Shown here one piece after another: positions 17,376-26,257 of a DNA stretch of 64,000 nucleotides. The notes below the pieces were generated by a model, which was not told where the DNA came from, did not search any database, and saw only the letters and a list, made by a program, of their open reading frames with translations. The stretch's first letter is position 1; every line of letters starts with the position of its first letter. This DNA is from Moorena sp. SS36440bin_2 (lineage in GTDB: Bacteria; Cyanobacteriota; Cyanobacteriia; Cyanobacteriales; Coleofasciculaceae): contig WTKN01000389.1 in assembly GCA_011524395.1 (NCBI GenBank), forward strand, positions 1-64,000. Direction: 5' to 3'. Made by a program: the position numbers and the translations under genes.

Positions 17376-18593
17376 CTATCGATAAATCGGTAAGGTGAAG
17401 TTAAAACAGCTGCCACCCTTGATCGGTGAATCCACCCAAATGCGACCATAGTGGGCACGGATAATCTTTTGACATAGGGCTAAGCCCAACCCATAGCCTT
17501 CTATAGCTTCGTCTCGCTTAAGGCGGAAGTGGTCTTCAAAAATGCGATCGCGATTTTCTTGTGGTATACCAGGACCATCATCGCAAACGCTGACTTGAAC
17601 TTTCTGGGTAGTACGGTGGATGCTAGACACAGCAATTTTCCCCCCTTTGGGAGTATACTTAATGGCATTATCCAGCAGGTTAATTAGCACCTGACGCACC
17701 AATTCTTCATCGCCGTAGACAGGGGGCAAGTCTTGTGGGATGTCGGTTTGCAGAACCTGATCCTTGAGCTGAAACTGTTCGTGCATCTGAACTAGAACAT
17801 CTTGGCAAAGTCTGCCCAAATTCAGTTTATGAGGTCGGATGTTGAATTCAGCATTACTTCCCTTCCTAGCTTGCAGCAGATCCACCACCATCCGGTTGAT
17901 AGTGCGCAATTGATTACGAGCTTGCTCAAACAGCCGTTCCTTTAGCTGTGGCGTCAGCCCACGTTTTCTACCATTCTGGGCGACTGGTTGCTCTAGCTGT
18001 AGGGTTTCCAAGGCAATGGATACTGCTGTCAAAGGACTACGCAAGTCGTGAGCTAACATGGATATGACTTGGTCTTTAAATTGCAGCTGCTCAAGCAATT
18101 CTTCTCTATCTTTCTTGAGGCGAAAGACTTCGTCAGAGAGTCGAATCAGTTCCAAGGCACAAGCCAGGGAACCAGCTGTCTCTGGAGATGTCTCAGCGGA
18201 AGAGTTAGATGAGCGAACAGTCGGTTGTAAAGGCAATCCTTGGGTAAGTTGGGTTTGGTTTTCTTCTAGAGAGCGTTGCCAGCGGGGCCACCAACTCTTC
18301 AGCTGGCCGACTAGATTACTACCTGCAAGGGTTTGTTTGGGTTTCGGATTAATCTTAATCAGTGCTGGGGTTGCTACTAGCTTAAAGTGTTCAGCTAGAT
18401 AGGGTTGTTCCCCAACATCCACAACCTTTAGTTCAAAGGGATACTCTGTCTTAAGAGTTTCCAGATAATGGTGGATAGACTGGAGCTGTTTACGGGAACC
18501 GGGACGTTCATCGACAAACAGCAGCAGTTGTAGAAAGGTTGGGGAGTTAGTGTGTGTTTGTGTAGCTGCCTGCATGCAATTTGGTGTTAGCAC
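17376..18593 (-). CDS. sasA: Circadian clock-associated histidine kinase SasA
   Basis: 405 residues. The N-terminal KaiB-like thioredoxin-fold domain (about 18-110: LQLLLFVDERPGSRKQLQSIHHYLETL, PFELKVVDVGEQPYLAEHFKLVATPALIKI) binds KaiC. A linker leads to HisKA with the phosphoacceptor His in VISMLAHDLRSPLTAVSIALETLQ and to HATPase_c (VLINLLDNAIKYTPKG, DDGPGIPQ, GYGLGLALCQKIIRAHYG). SasA reads KaiC state and phosphorylates RpaA to drive circadian output. The start is either the GTG at 18593 or an ATG six codons later. Kai genes and rpaA are not in this window. Divergent from the GH57 gene. Confidence 0.95.
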   Translation of the reverse strand: MLTPNCMQAATQTHTNSPTFLQLLLFVDERPGSRKQLQSIHHYLETLKTEYPFELKVVDVGEQPYLAEHFKLVATPALIKINPKPKQTLAGSNLVGQLKSWWPRWQRSLEENQTQLTQGLPLQPTVRSSNSSAETSPETAGSLACALELIRLSDEVFRLKKDREELLEQLQFKDQVISMLAHDLRSPLTAVSIALETLQLEQPVAQNGRKRGLTPQLKERLFEQARNQLRTINRMVVDLLQARKGSNAEFNIRPHKLNLGRLCQDVLVQMHEQFQLKDQVLQTDIPQDLPPVYGDEELVRQVLINLLDNAIKYTPKGGKIAVSSIHRTTQKVQVSVCDDGPGIPQENRDRIFEDHFRLKRDEAIEGYGLGLALCQKIIRAHYGRIWVDSPIKGGSCFNFTLPIYR

Positions 18594-18820
18594 TCTTAAC
18601 CAATAAGGCTGGAATAAGACTAAGATTTATTATTTTTTGTTGGTGATGTGTGCTTCCTTACAATTTAATGTCTATTTTATTATTTTATAGTCTCGTTACT
18701 AACCAGCCCTTTTCTGGCACAATCCCTGTCTATTTGAGACTAAAATCTTAAAATAATGTAACATTATCGCGGATTGCGTCAATTCTCCTTTAGTAATCTA
18801 CCCACGGCTGCTACTTGATC

Positions 18821-20410
18821 ATGGCTATTGGCTACGTTGCTCTTGTCCTTCACGCCCATTTACCGTTTGTTAGGCATCCAGAAAGTGATTATGTTCTAGA
18901 AGAAGAGTGGCTATTTGAAGCCATTACTGAAACCTATATTCCCCTACTACATGTTTTTGAGGGATTAAAGCGGGATGGGATTGACTTCAAAATAACCATG
19001 AGTATGACACCAACTTTAGTGTCAATGCTACGGGATCCACTACTACAAGAACGTTATGAGCGCCATCTGTCACTGCTCGAAGAACTAGCCAAGAAGGAGG
19101 TTGAGCATAATCAGCATAATGGTCATATCCATTACCTAGCCCAACATTATGTTCAAGAGTTCAGCACTATTCGCCAAACATGGATACACTATGAAAGGGA
19201 TTTAGTCAAGGCATTTAAAAAATTTTTAGACTGTAATAACCTGGAAATTATCACCTGCGGTGCTACCCATGGCTATTTTCCTTTGATGAAGATGTATCCC
19301 CAAGCAGTTTGGGCTCAAATTCGGGTGGCTTGTGAACATTATGAGCAAAACTTTGGCTGTCCGCCCAAGGGCATCTGGTTACCGGAATGCGCTTACTACG
19401 AAGGGATTGAGGAGATGCTAGCAGATGCTGGTTTGCGCTATTTTCTGATGGATAGTCATGGTATTCTCTACGCTCGTCCCCGACCACGGTTTGGTACCTA
19501 TGCCCCCATTTATACTGAGACAGGAGTTGCTGCCTTTGGTCGTGACCATGAGTCATCCCAGCAGGTGTGGTCTTCGGAAGTCGGGTATCCAGGGGATCCA
19601 GTATATCGGGAATTTTACAAGGATTTAGGCTGGGAAGCAGATTATGATTACATTAAACCTTATATTATGCCCCATGGACAGCGCAAGAATACGGGTATCA
19701 AGTATCACAAAATTACAGACCGTGGTACGGCATTAGGGGAAAAGCAACTGTATGATCCGTATTGGGCAAAAGACAAAGCTGCGGAACATGCTGGAAATTT
19801 CATGTTTAATCGCCAGCAGCAGGTTAAACATCTAGCAGCAATCATAGACCGTTCTCCCATTGTGGTGTCTCCCTATGACGCAGAGTTATTTGGTCACTGG
19901 TGGTATGAGGGTCCTTGGTTTCTGGATGTCTTGCTCCGTAAGTCCTGGTATGACCAGAAGACCTATGAAATGACTCATTTGGCAGATTATTTGCGGAATC
20001 ATCCGATCCAACAAGTTTGTAAGCCTTCTCAATCTAGCTGGGGGTATCAGGGGTTTCATGAATACTGGCTCAATGAAACCAATACCTGGATTTACCCTCA
20101 TCTGCACAAAGCCACAGAACGGATGATTGAGCTATCAAGGTTGGAAGCTACAGATGAGTTGGAGTCGAAGGCATTAAATCAAGCAGCGCGAGAGTTACTA
20201 CTAGCGCAATCCTCAGACTGGGCATTTATTATGCGCACCGAGACAATGGTCCCTTATGCAGTTAGACGAACGCGATCGCATTTGATGCGGTTTAATAAGC
20301 TTTACGATGATATCAAGCTGGGCAAGATTGATGCTGGCTGGCTGGAGAAGGTCGAGGAGATTGACAATATCTTTCCCAAGATTAACTATCGCGTCTATCG
20401 TCGAGTTTGA
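18821..20410 (+). CDS. Glycoside hydrolase family 57 protein (1,4-alpha-glucan branching enzyme type)
   Basis: 529 residues from the ATG at 18821; the track's start two codons earlier is TTG, while the family usually begins MAIGYLALVLHAHLPFVRHPE as here. The catalytic nucleophile Glu is in GCPPKGIWLPECAYYEGIEEML and the acid/base Asp in VVSPYDAELFGHWWYEGPWF, both GH57 motifs. A C-terminal helical domain (DUF1957-like; SWGYQGFHEYWLN, SDWAFIMRTETMVPYAVRR) marks the branching-enzyme subgroup. Probably acts on glycogen or a related alpha-glucan in the cytoplasm. Enzyme specificity is by family, not proven here. Confidence 0.92.
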   Translation: MAIGYVALVLHAHLPFVRHPESDYVLEEEWLFEAITETYIPLLHVFEGLKRDGIDFKITMSMTPTLVSMLRDPLLQERYERHLSLLEELAKKEVEHNQHNGHIHYLAQHYVQEFSTIRQTWIHYERDLVKAFKKFLDCNNLEIITCGATHGYFPLMKMYPQAVWAQIRVACEHYEQNFGCPPKGIWLPECAYYEGIEEMLADAGLRYFLMDSHGILYARPRPRFGTYAPIYTETGVAAFGRDHESSQQVWSSEVGYPGDPVYREFYKDLGWEADYDYIKPYIMPHGQRKNTGIKYHKITDRGTALGEKQLYDPYWAKDKAAEHAGNFMFNRQQQVKHLAAIIDRSPIVVSPYDAELFGHWWYEGPWFLDVLLRKSWYDQKTYEMTHLADYLRNHPIQQVCKPSQSSWGYQGFHEYWLNETNTWIYPHLHKATERMIELSRLEATDELESKALNQAARELLLAQSSDWAFIMRTETMVPYAVRRTRSHLMRFNKLYDDIKLGKIDAGWLEKVEEIDNIFPKINYRVYRRV

Positions 20411-20431
20411 AATCTCCCCACACAATCGTTA

Positions 20432-20470
20432 GAAGATACAAGCAGATACATAAGATACAAGAAGATACAA
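20432..20470. repeat. Imperfect AGATACAA direct repeats
   Basis: Four imperfect copies of AGATACA(A) lie between the GH57 and tatC genes (AGAAGATACAAGCAGATACA and onwards). Slippage-prone short repeat; no regulatory role can be inferred. Confidence 0.6.
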
Positions 20471-20501
20471 TAGTTAACGTTCCCTAAGCCAATCAAAATC
20501 C

Positions 20502-21284
20502 ATGACGCCTTCTGAGTTAGATACTGCTCCCCAGGAAAGTTTGGATACTCTCAAAGACCCTGAGACCTATCTCGACGAGGTACCTAATGATGTCGAGATG
20601 TCTATGTTCGACCATTTAGAGGAGTTGCGAAAGCGGATTTTTTACTCCCTGATTGCTGTATTCTTGTCCATGGCTGGCTGCTTTGTCGCAGTTAAGCCGA
20701 TTGTTCAGTTGCTGGAAATTCCAGCTAGGGGGGTCAAGTTTCTGCAACTGGCTCCAGGGGAATACTTTTTTGTGTCCTTGAAAGTGGCTGGCTATAGTGG
20801 CTTACTGGTGGCTAGTCCTTTTATTCTTTACCAAATCCTTCTATTTGTTTTACCAGGGTTGACTCGCCGGGAGCGACGCTTCATCGGACCTGTGGTTTTA
20901 GGATCAACAGTTCTGTTTTTCCTAGGCTTGGTATTTGCCTACATTGCTCTAATTCCTGCTGCTCTGAATTTCTTTATCAGTTACGGAGCAGATGTAGTAG
21001 AGCAGTTGTGGTCAATTGATAAGTATTTTGAATTTGTCTTACTGTTGATGTTTAGTACTGGCTTGGCATTTCAAATCCCAGTTATTCAAATGTTACTGGG
21101 GTTTTTGGGAATTGTTTCTTCCAAGCAAATGCTTTCTGGTTGGCGCACAGTTGTCCTAGGAGCAGCTATCTTGGGAGCAGTGCTGACTCCTTCGACAGAT
21201 CCTCTGACTCAAAGTTTACTGGGGGGTGCTGTACTTGGTCTGTATTTTGGTGGGATTGGAATGGTGAAGTTGGTTGGGAAATAA
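20502..21284 (+). CDS. tatC: Sec-independent (twin-arginine) translocase subunit TatC
   Basis: 260 residues with six membrane helices. The N-terminal cytoplasmic signature [20 protein letters not shown] contains the conserved E for twin-arginine signal recognition; the periplasmic-loop motif [12 protein letters not shown] and P in [22 protein letters not shown] also match. It carries folded proteins across the thylakoid and plasma membrane together with TatA. The N-terminal 35 residues before the first helix are acidic and poorly conserved. tatA is not adjacent. The gene follows the GH57 gene by 91 bases. Confidence 0.95.
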   Translation: MTPSELDTAPQESLDTLKDPETYLDEVPNDVEMSMFDHLEELRKRIFYSLIAVFLSMAGCFVAVKPIVQLLEIPARGVKFLQLAPGEYFFVSLKVAGYSGLLVASPFILYQILLFVLPGLTRRERRFIGPVVLGSTVLFFLGLVFAYIALIPAALNFFISYGADVVEQLWSIDKYFEFVLLLMFSTGLAFQIPVIQMLLGFLGIVSSKQMLSGWRTVVLGAAILGAVLTPSTDPLTQSLLGGAVLGLYFGGIGMVKLVGK

Positions 21285-21939
21285 TATTAAGTCGGATTAA
21301 TCAACGGGCTATCAAAACTACTATCGCGCTTCTAAATCGAATCTTTCGAATACCACCTTTAGCATTTGCTGCATCCCCGTCGTCAATTGTCAGCGAACTT
21401 TAATTACCAACTAACTAATTGGCTGATTTTATGAGTACCAAAGCTCAGCTGAATCAGCATGCTAGAAGAGTTCACAATACTGATTAGGATCAATATCTAA
21501 ACCTGAAGGTAATTGAATCTTGGCTAAAAATACCTTCTGGGAATAGGGAATAGATAATAGGGAATAGTAGTATAATTACCAATGACCAATTACTAACTAA
21601 CTATTTTGAGCATTATTGTCGCTAATTATTAATAATAAGTCATGGCATAACCATGACTTATTATTATCGAGAAACAGATAATAAAGACTCTTTGTTACAA
21701 GTTGATGCTAATTTTAATTTCGCTTATGCTGAAAGCTTTACTAGTAATTCCTTTAACAGTTAAAAAACTGTTGATAAAGTCAAAATAATTACCCAGTAAG
21801 GCGATAATTGATTTGGGCGGTTATTTAGCCTAATATCTATGGAAGAGCTATTATCAGTGTATGTAAAAATGTAGCCTACTAAAGATAATTAATATCGGAG
21901 AATTACTCTCGATAGTTACTATTAGTAAACTGTCTCACT
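21285..21939. other. Intergenic region, no gene seen
   Basis: About 650 bases of AT-rich DNA between tatC and the convergent FAD oxidoreductase gene. It holds short repeats (GGGAATAG repeats near 21541) and the perfect hairpin listed separately. No ORF with coding character. Confidence 0.5.
21630..21666. repeat. Perfect 16-bp hairpin TAATAATAAGTCATGG/CCATGACTTATTATTA
   Basis: Both arms match exactly with a 5-base loop (CATAA). It lies between two convergent genes, so it may serve as a bidirectional transcription end, but there is no T-run on either side. It could also be a tiny palindromic repeat element. Confidence 0.75.
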
Positions 21940-23940
21940 TTAACGCCAATCCTCCCAATTTTGATTAAAGATGGAAGTGTCTGGGAAAGCGGTGGGATTA
22001 CCGTTTTTTTCCAACTGCTGGCGTAGAGCTTGGAGTTCGGTTTGTTGCAGGAGTGGTTCTTGTATAAGCTGGTAAGGTGCTATCCCAGTTTCTAAGGAAA
22101 AAGCAGCGGTTGTACCAGCAGCAGCACCGGATGACCATTCAAAGGAATGCACCCGATAAGCAGCAGCAGCAATGTGACTGGTAGCAATACTTTTACCTGC
22201 TACTAAGAGGTTGTCAATTTTCTGAGGAATGATTGCTCGCAGGGGAATTTGGAACGGATAAGCTTGACCTGCTCCCCGCCGTTCCCCTTTACGCTCGGTG
22301 TTTCCTGGGGTTTCTGCTGGACTTAAGGTCATACAAGGATGAAAGTCGATGGCATAGTGACCAATACCCACAGAATCAGGATAGATAGTAGAGCGACTGC
22401 GTTGACTGACTTGATCTGGCTGGATTTTACCTTGAATCACAGAGGGGGCTTCTAATCCAGCCAGTACTGCCCACAAGCGGCGATATTCGTCTGGTGAGAG
22501 GGTCTGCCGATAATACTCATCCTGGTAGTCACGGCGGGAAATATCTACTTCTGATATCGTAAAGCCTTGAGGATAACCAAAGGAAGGGCGTCCAATAATC
22601 CGCCTCCCTTCCCTGATATAGGGATACTTAGACAACCCATGCATTGTCCCCATCGGAGAATCTAACCCGCTTAGATAGCGGTGATTGGGATGAGGCTCTT
22701 TTACCCCATCCCCAAGCTGGGAGTCCGTAGTCCCTGCGACTAGCCAATAGTAATAGCCGAGAGCGTTTTCTTCTCCTTTCCGTAGACTGTCCGTGCGCAA
22801 GCCTCCCATCCAGCCACCGGGAGCCAGTTGACCAGTAGTTCGTAATTGGCGACGGGTGTACACTAGATTATCTTCTGAAGTGCCAGGACGATAATCATTA
22901 CCCCATGTCCAGTTTTGCATGGAAATGTCCCCTGGAGTGGGAGCAGTAACCCCCCATCGGATCCGTTTACCCCGCTTAGAACTCCAAATTCGCCGATAGG
23001 TGAATACTCCTTCAAAGTCAGCTAGCCGCTGTAATTCATAGCTGTAGTAGGGTTGGTATTGCGGGTAAAAGGATGGCATTTCTTGGGTTTGAACCTCCTT
23101 GGTTTGCTCCATGGCAAAGGTGTAGGTAAAGCCTTGGGTGCAATAGGGGTCGTCAGTAGCACTAGATGCGGAAGGGTTTAGGTAGGAGCGGGAGTCAATC
23201 CCCAACTGGTAGGGAACGTCAGCTAGGGCAATAATTTCACCAGTTTCTGTTGCGTCGATAATATACCAATTAGAACTATTGTCTTGGGTCTGTTGGGGGA
23301 CAATGCGCAAAATGCTTTTCTCAAACCGGGAGGAATTCTCGTAGCTATACCAATCTTCAATGGTTTGAGATAGGGGAAAAGTGTTCAGGGGAGGAGCATC
23401 AGCAGTACCTTTGTGTTGAATAGCAATCACACTGTCAATGGTTTTGCCATCAGCGCTAATCTCTAGTTCCTTAACCACAGTAGAGGGAAACCATTTTAAT
23501 CTCCCTTTCCCCCGTTTGGCAGCCTTTCGTAAAATATTAAACAGGATTTGGTGAGCATCACGGGGTAGAAAACAGGATTCGCTTACCCAGCAGTCCCCAG
23601 GATTGAGTTGACGGTAGTAGCGCTTGATGCGATCGCGTAATTCTAGATAGCCCTTAGGATAGAATAAACGCGATCGCTGAGTGGGTCGTTCATCCAGAGC
23701 AGAGGTTCCCTGGGCAGAAATTTGTCCCCCTACCCAGTCGGTAATCTCAGTTAAGCACACGGTTTGCCCTGCCAATAAGCCTTCGTAGGCAGCCGCTGCA
23801 CCAGCCAATCCACCTCCAATCACTAAGATTTCACAGGCTTCGGTTTGGTCTGGAGTTCTAGGGGGAGCTGCTATACCAGGAGATGGAGTAAACCCTAGTA
23901 ATGATAAGAATAGGGAAATACGGACAAGGGATCGCTTCAT
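21940..23940 (-). CDS. Exported FAD-dependent oxidoreductase (FAD_oxidored family)
   Basis: 666 residues. A Sec-type signal peptide (MKRSLVRISLFLSLLGFTPSPGIAA, cleavage near residue 25) is followed by the dinucleotide-binding motif EILVIGGGLAGAAAAYEGLLAGQTVCLTE and TDWVGGQISAQG, which is characteristic of FAD-dependent dehydrogenases of the PF12831 type. NWYIIDATETGEIIALA and the C-terminal NLLVAGKSIATSHIAAAAYRVHSFEWSSGAAAGTTAA complete the FAD site. No twin-arginine motif is visible, so the cofactor would have to be added outside if Sec is used. Substrate unknown. Contains HIP1 sites like its neighbours, so it is not recently acquired. Confidence 0.88.
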   Translation of the reverse strand: MKRSLVRISLFLSLLGFTPSPGIAAPPRTPDQTEACEILVIGGGLAGAAAAYEGLLAGQTVCLTEITDWVGGQISAQGTSALDERPTQRSRLFYPKGYLELRDRIKRYYRQLNPGDCWVSESCFLPRDAHQILFNILRKAAKRGKGRLKWFPSTVVKELEISADGKTIDSVIAIQHKGTADAPPLNTFPLSQTIEDWYSYENSSRFEKSILRIVPQQTQDNSSNWYIIDATETGEIIALADVPYQLGIDSRSYLNPSASSATDDPYCTQGFTYTFAMEQTKEVQTQEMPSFYPQYQPYYSYELQRLADFEGVFTYRRIWSSKRGKRIRWGVTAPTPGDISMQNWTWGNDYRPGTSEDNLVYTRRQLRTTGQLAPGGWMGGLRTDSLRKGEENALGYYYWLVAGTTDSQLGDGVKEPHPNHRYLSGLDSPMGTMHGLSKYPYIREGRRIIGRPSFGYPQGFTISEVDISRRDYQDEYYRQTLSPDEYRRLWAVLAGLEAPSVIQGKIQPDQVSQRSRSTIYPDSVGIGHYAIDFHPCMTLSPAETPGNTERKGERRGAGQAYPFQIPLRAIIPQKIDNLLVAGKSIATSHIAAAAYRVHSFEWSSGAAAGTTAAFSLETGIAPYQLIQEPLLQQTELQALRQQLEKNGNPTAFPDTSIFNQNWEDWR

Positions 23941-24035
23941 GATTCGAGATATTCACTAAAATCTTCGATGATAAACTACCCTAACTTATCAATACTGTCA
24001 TCTCCCAAACGTTGTATCAATTATGCCATGGCATA

Positions 24036-24371
24036 TCAAAGCACCCGAAAAATATACGGGTAGCGATAGGGCTGATTAGGATTTTCCAGCACCTTCACTA
24101 AAGCAATTATGGGCATAATTAGACTTACAAGACCTAATATAATTAGCAGCGGAATCCCAATAATCACCACAGCCAGTATCAAAAAAATTACCACATATAT
24201 ATAAAGGCAAATGTGAAAATTTAGAGCTTCTTTCGCATTTTCTTTGACCACTGAGTCTTCGGTGAGCAAAAAAATGACTATCGGGATGGCAATAGAGACC
24301 ACCAGAGAGCTAAAAAATATTGAGCCATGACATAACAGTGATAAAAGCTTTCGTTGATCCATGTCATTCAT
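24036..24371 (-). CDS. DUF4870 domain membrane protein
   Basis: 111 residues from the ATG at 24371, chosen because GGGAGG lies 9 bases upstream; the track's longer N-terminus (MNSTNLAVLWKRK...) is not family-like. It begins MNDMDQRKLLSLLCHGSIFF and has the DUF4870 pattern: helix at the N-terminus, the loop SVVKENAKEALNFHICLYIY, then two close helices (FLILAVVIIGIPLLIILGLVSLIMPIIALVKV) and a YPYIFRVL tail. Function unknown; such small three-helix proteins sit in the plasma membrane. Near the broken tnpB element but with ordinary composition. Confidence 0.85.
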   Translation of the reverse strand: MNDMDQRKLLSLLCHGSIFFSSLVVSIAIPIVIFLLTEDSVVKENAKEALNFHICLYIYVVIFLILAVVIIGIPLLIILGLVSLIMPIIALVKVLENPNQPYRYPYIFRVL

Positions 24372-24534
24372 CCAATAAATCCTCCCATGCTTCCCCAGGG
24401 TTACCTTTATGGATTTTCTCTTCCATAATACAGCTAAGTTGGTAGAATTCATTGAACAGAACGAATTTATGTAAAGATATGTAAATGATTAATAAATACG
24501 ATGCCTAATTCGGTGTCGTTGGCTGATAATCTTT

Positions 24535-24573
24535 GTGACATACTCCCGACGCCGAATCTTTGATTACGGCGCG
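24535..24573 (-). repeat. Right end of the first IS200/IS605-type element (hairpin plus TGTCAC)
   Basis: On the minus strand, downstream of tnpB, CCCGCGCCG...CGGCGTCGGG forms an imperfect hairpin with one bulged base, followed by GAGTATGTCAC. The same pattern, hairpin then GGGAG..TGTCA, ends the other two tnpB elements in this window, so this is the element's right end and probably the 3' scaffold of its guide RNA. Confidence 0.7.
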
Positions 24574-25876
24574 GGCTTCTTAACCTCACGATTAAGAGTT
24601 TCTGCGTAGCACTTATCTAGGTACAAAACCCCCGACAGTACGCTATCAGCAGACAGTTTCCTTTCCCCAATTGTCCTTGGGTACTTATTGATTCCACGAT
24701 TACGCATTACTTCGGCTGAAGCGACATCTCTATTGTTGGAATACCCGCATTCATCACAGGTATGCCAACGGATTGAGAGGTTATTATCCCACTCGGTTCC
24801 ACATTCAGGACATTGCTTTGATGTCCCTTTATGGTCAACTTCTGCGAAAAACTTTCCTCGTTTCCAACATACCCATTTCAATAATTCTCTGAACTGACCA
24901 AAGCCAGCATCAAGAGAATGCTTACCCAGAAAGCCCTTTGCCATTACTCTGTAATCAATGTCTTCTACAAAAATTGAATCAGCCTGGTCACAGAGTTGAT
25001 GTGCAACTAAAGAGTGAAAATCTTTACGGGTATTACCAATTTGGTGATGTAACCGTGCTACCTTGATTTGTGCTTTTTCGTAATTCTTAGACCGTTTCTT
25101 TTTTCGAGATGCTCTACGTTGCAGCAACTCGCGCGTTCCCTAGCGCCGTGCGACGGCGCGGGGTCGCTCGTCAATTTCAGCTCGCGTTGTAGGTCTATGA
25201 AAAACCTCGGTCTAGGAATCGTTAAATTATCTGATGTAGCTAGGAAATCAATCAACCCGACATCTACTCCGATTGCTCGTCCAAAAGCCTGGTTTTCCGG
25301 AACAGAAACATCAGCTTTAATGGTGATAACAACAAACCATTTTGTTCCTCGACATCTTGATACAACTCGTACAGTCTTGATTTGAAATCCTTCAGGAATT
25401 TCTCGATGTAATCTCAGATCTACAAGCCCAATCTTGGGTAGTTTGATTTGATCCCCCTTAATTGGATTAGTCGCAAACTGAGGAAACAAAAACGATTGAT
25501 AGCGACCGTACTTTTTAAATCGTGGAAAACCTTTTCCTCTTTGTCTGAACGACTCCCAAGAAGTATGTAATCGCTTAATGACATCTTGAGTGACTTGAGA
25601 GTGAACTTCTTTCAAGTCAGATTCAGTCTTTTTCCATTGCGTTAACTGTCGCTTCTGTGACCTGTATCCGGGGAATGGAATGTCAGGCGACATGATATAT
25701 TCCCTATTAAGCGAGCACCGATCAACTGCACACTTCCGACTATTCATCCAGTCCTTTAAGTCTCGCAGGCAACGGTTATAAAGTCGTCGGCAAGTTTCTA
25801 GCCAACTCAACATTAATTCCTGTTGAGCTGTATCTGGATAAATTCGATAAGTGTAGTTCATGATTAGTGCCATCAA
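24564..25876 (-). pseudogene. tnpB: TnpB (IS200/IS605 OrfB), broken by a 47-nt insertion
   Basis: Two track ORFs (25058-25876 and 24564-25127) are parts of one gene. The N-terminal part starts at or near MNYTYRIYPDTAQQELMLSWLETCRRLYN and reaches ...RPRFFIDLQRELKL. The C-terminal part resumes LQRRASRKKKRSKNYEKAQIKVARLHHQIGNTRKDFH. Between them lie 47 extra bases (25125-25171) that shift the frame; removing them joins RELKL to LQRRAS perfectly. RuvC residues are intact (IGVDVG, FVEDIDYRV, NNRDVASAE) as is the zinc finger (CPECG, CDECG). TnpB is an RNA-guided nuclease that helps IS200/IS605 elements persist. No tnpA is adjacent, so the element depended on a transposase elsewhere. Confidence 0.9.
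25125..25171. repeat. GC-rich palindromic insertion inside tnpB, flanked by CAA
   Basis: The 47 bases contain the perfect stem GCGCCGT-GCG-ACGGCGC and are flanked by CAA on both sides, consistent with a 44-bp insert plus a 3-bp target duplication. The sequence is far more GC-rich than the surrounding gene. It is of the same general type as the other palindromic repeats reported here, though not the same sequence. Confidence 0.8.
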
Positions 25877-25924
25877 AGTATCTTAACACAAACCAGGTGA
25901 ATGATAACTGTTAATTTACATAAA

Positions 25925-26225
25925 CCCTGTTCCGGCTATCATCCCGACACCAAATCAAAGATTATGGTGCGGGGCTTCTCGCCGGGGTAGCTAAGGCAGA
26001 ACTACCAGTCGTCATATCCAGCCTTTGGTATTGCCTTCACTGGTCCCTTCCCTAAATTCCGAGTTTCAGTCTTAAATCACGATTCGGCTACAGTTTGAAA
26101 GTGCTGGCAATGAATTTAGTCTTGCCATACTGCTCCTGAGGGGTAAGCTTTACTATTTGGTGTTCCCTGAAACGGCTAACTTAATTTTCTCAACGCTTAT
26201 CCAATCCTTAACCTCTGCTCAAAGG
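25925..26225 (-). repeat. Solo IS200/IS605 right-end remnant with tnpB tail-like sequence
   Basis: Downstream end first: CCCGCACCA...TGGTGTCGGG (minus strand, about 25932-25957) is a second copy of the right-end hairpin of the first tnpB element, in the same orientation. Upstream of it on the minus strand, one frame reads KLTPQEQYGKTKFIASTFKL-stop, which looks like a tnpB C-terminal tail. The body of that element is missing. The hairpin copy is clear; the tail assignment and exact limits are inference. Otherwise this 380-base gap before the GT39 gene holds nothing I recognise. Confidence 0.5.
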
Positions 26226-26257
26226 CCACCAATTAATAACCCCCACCCCAATAAGTC

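Noticed and set aside
19263-19556. 97-residue minus ORF opposite the GH57 gene
   Set aside because: Shadow; the plus strand encodes the catalytic GH57 motifs here.
25068-25385. 105-residue plus ORF opposite tnpB
   Set aside because: Shadow of the tnpB coding strand.
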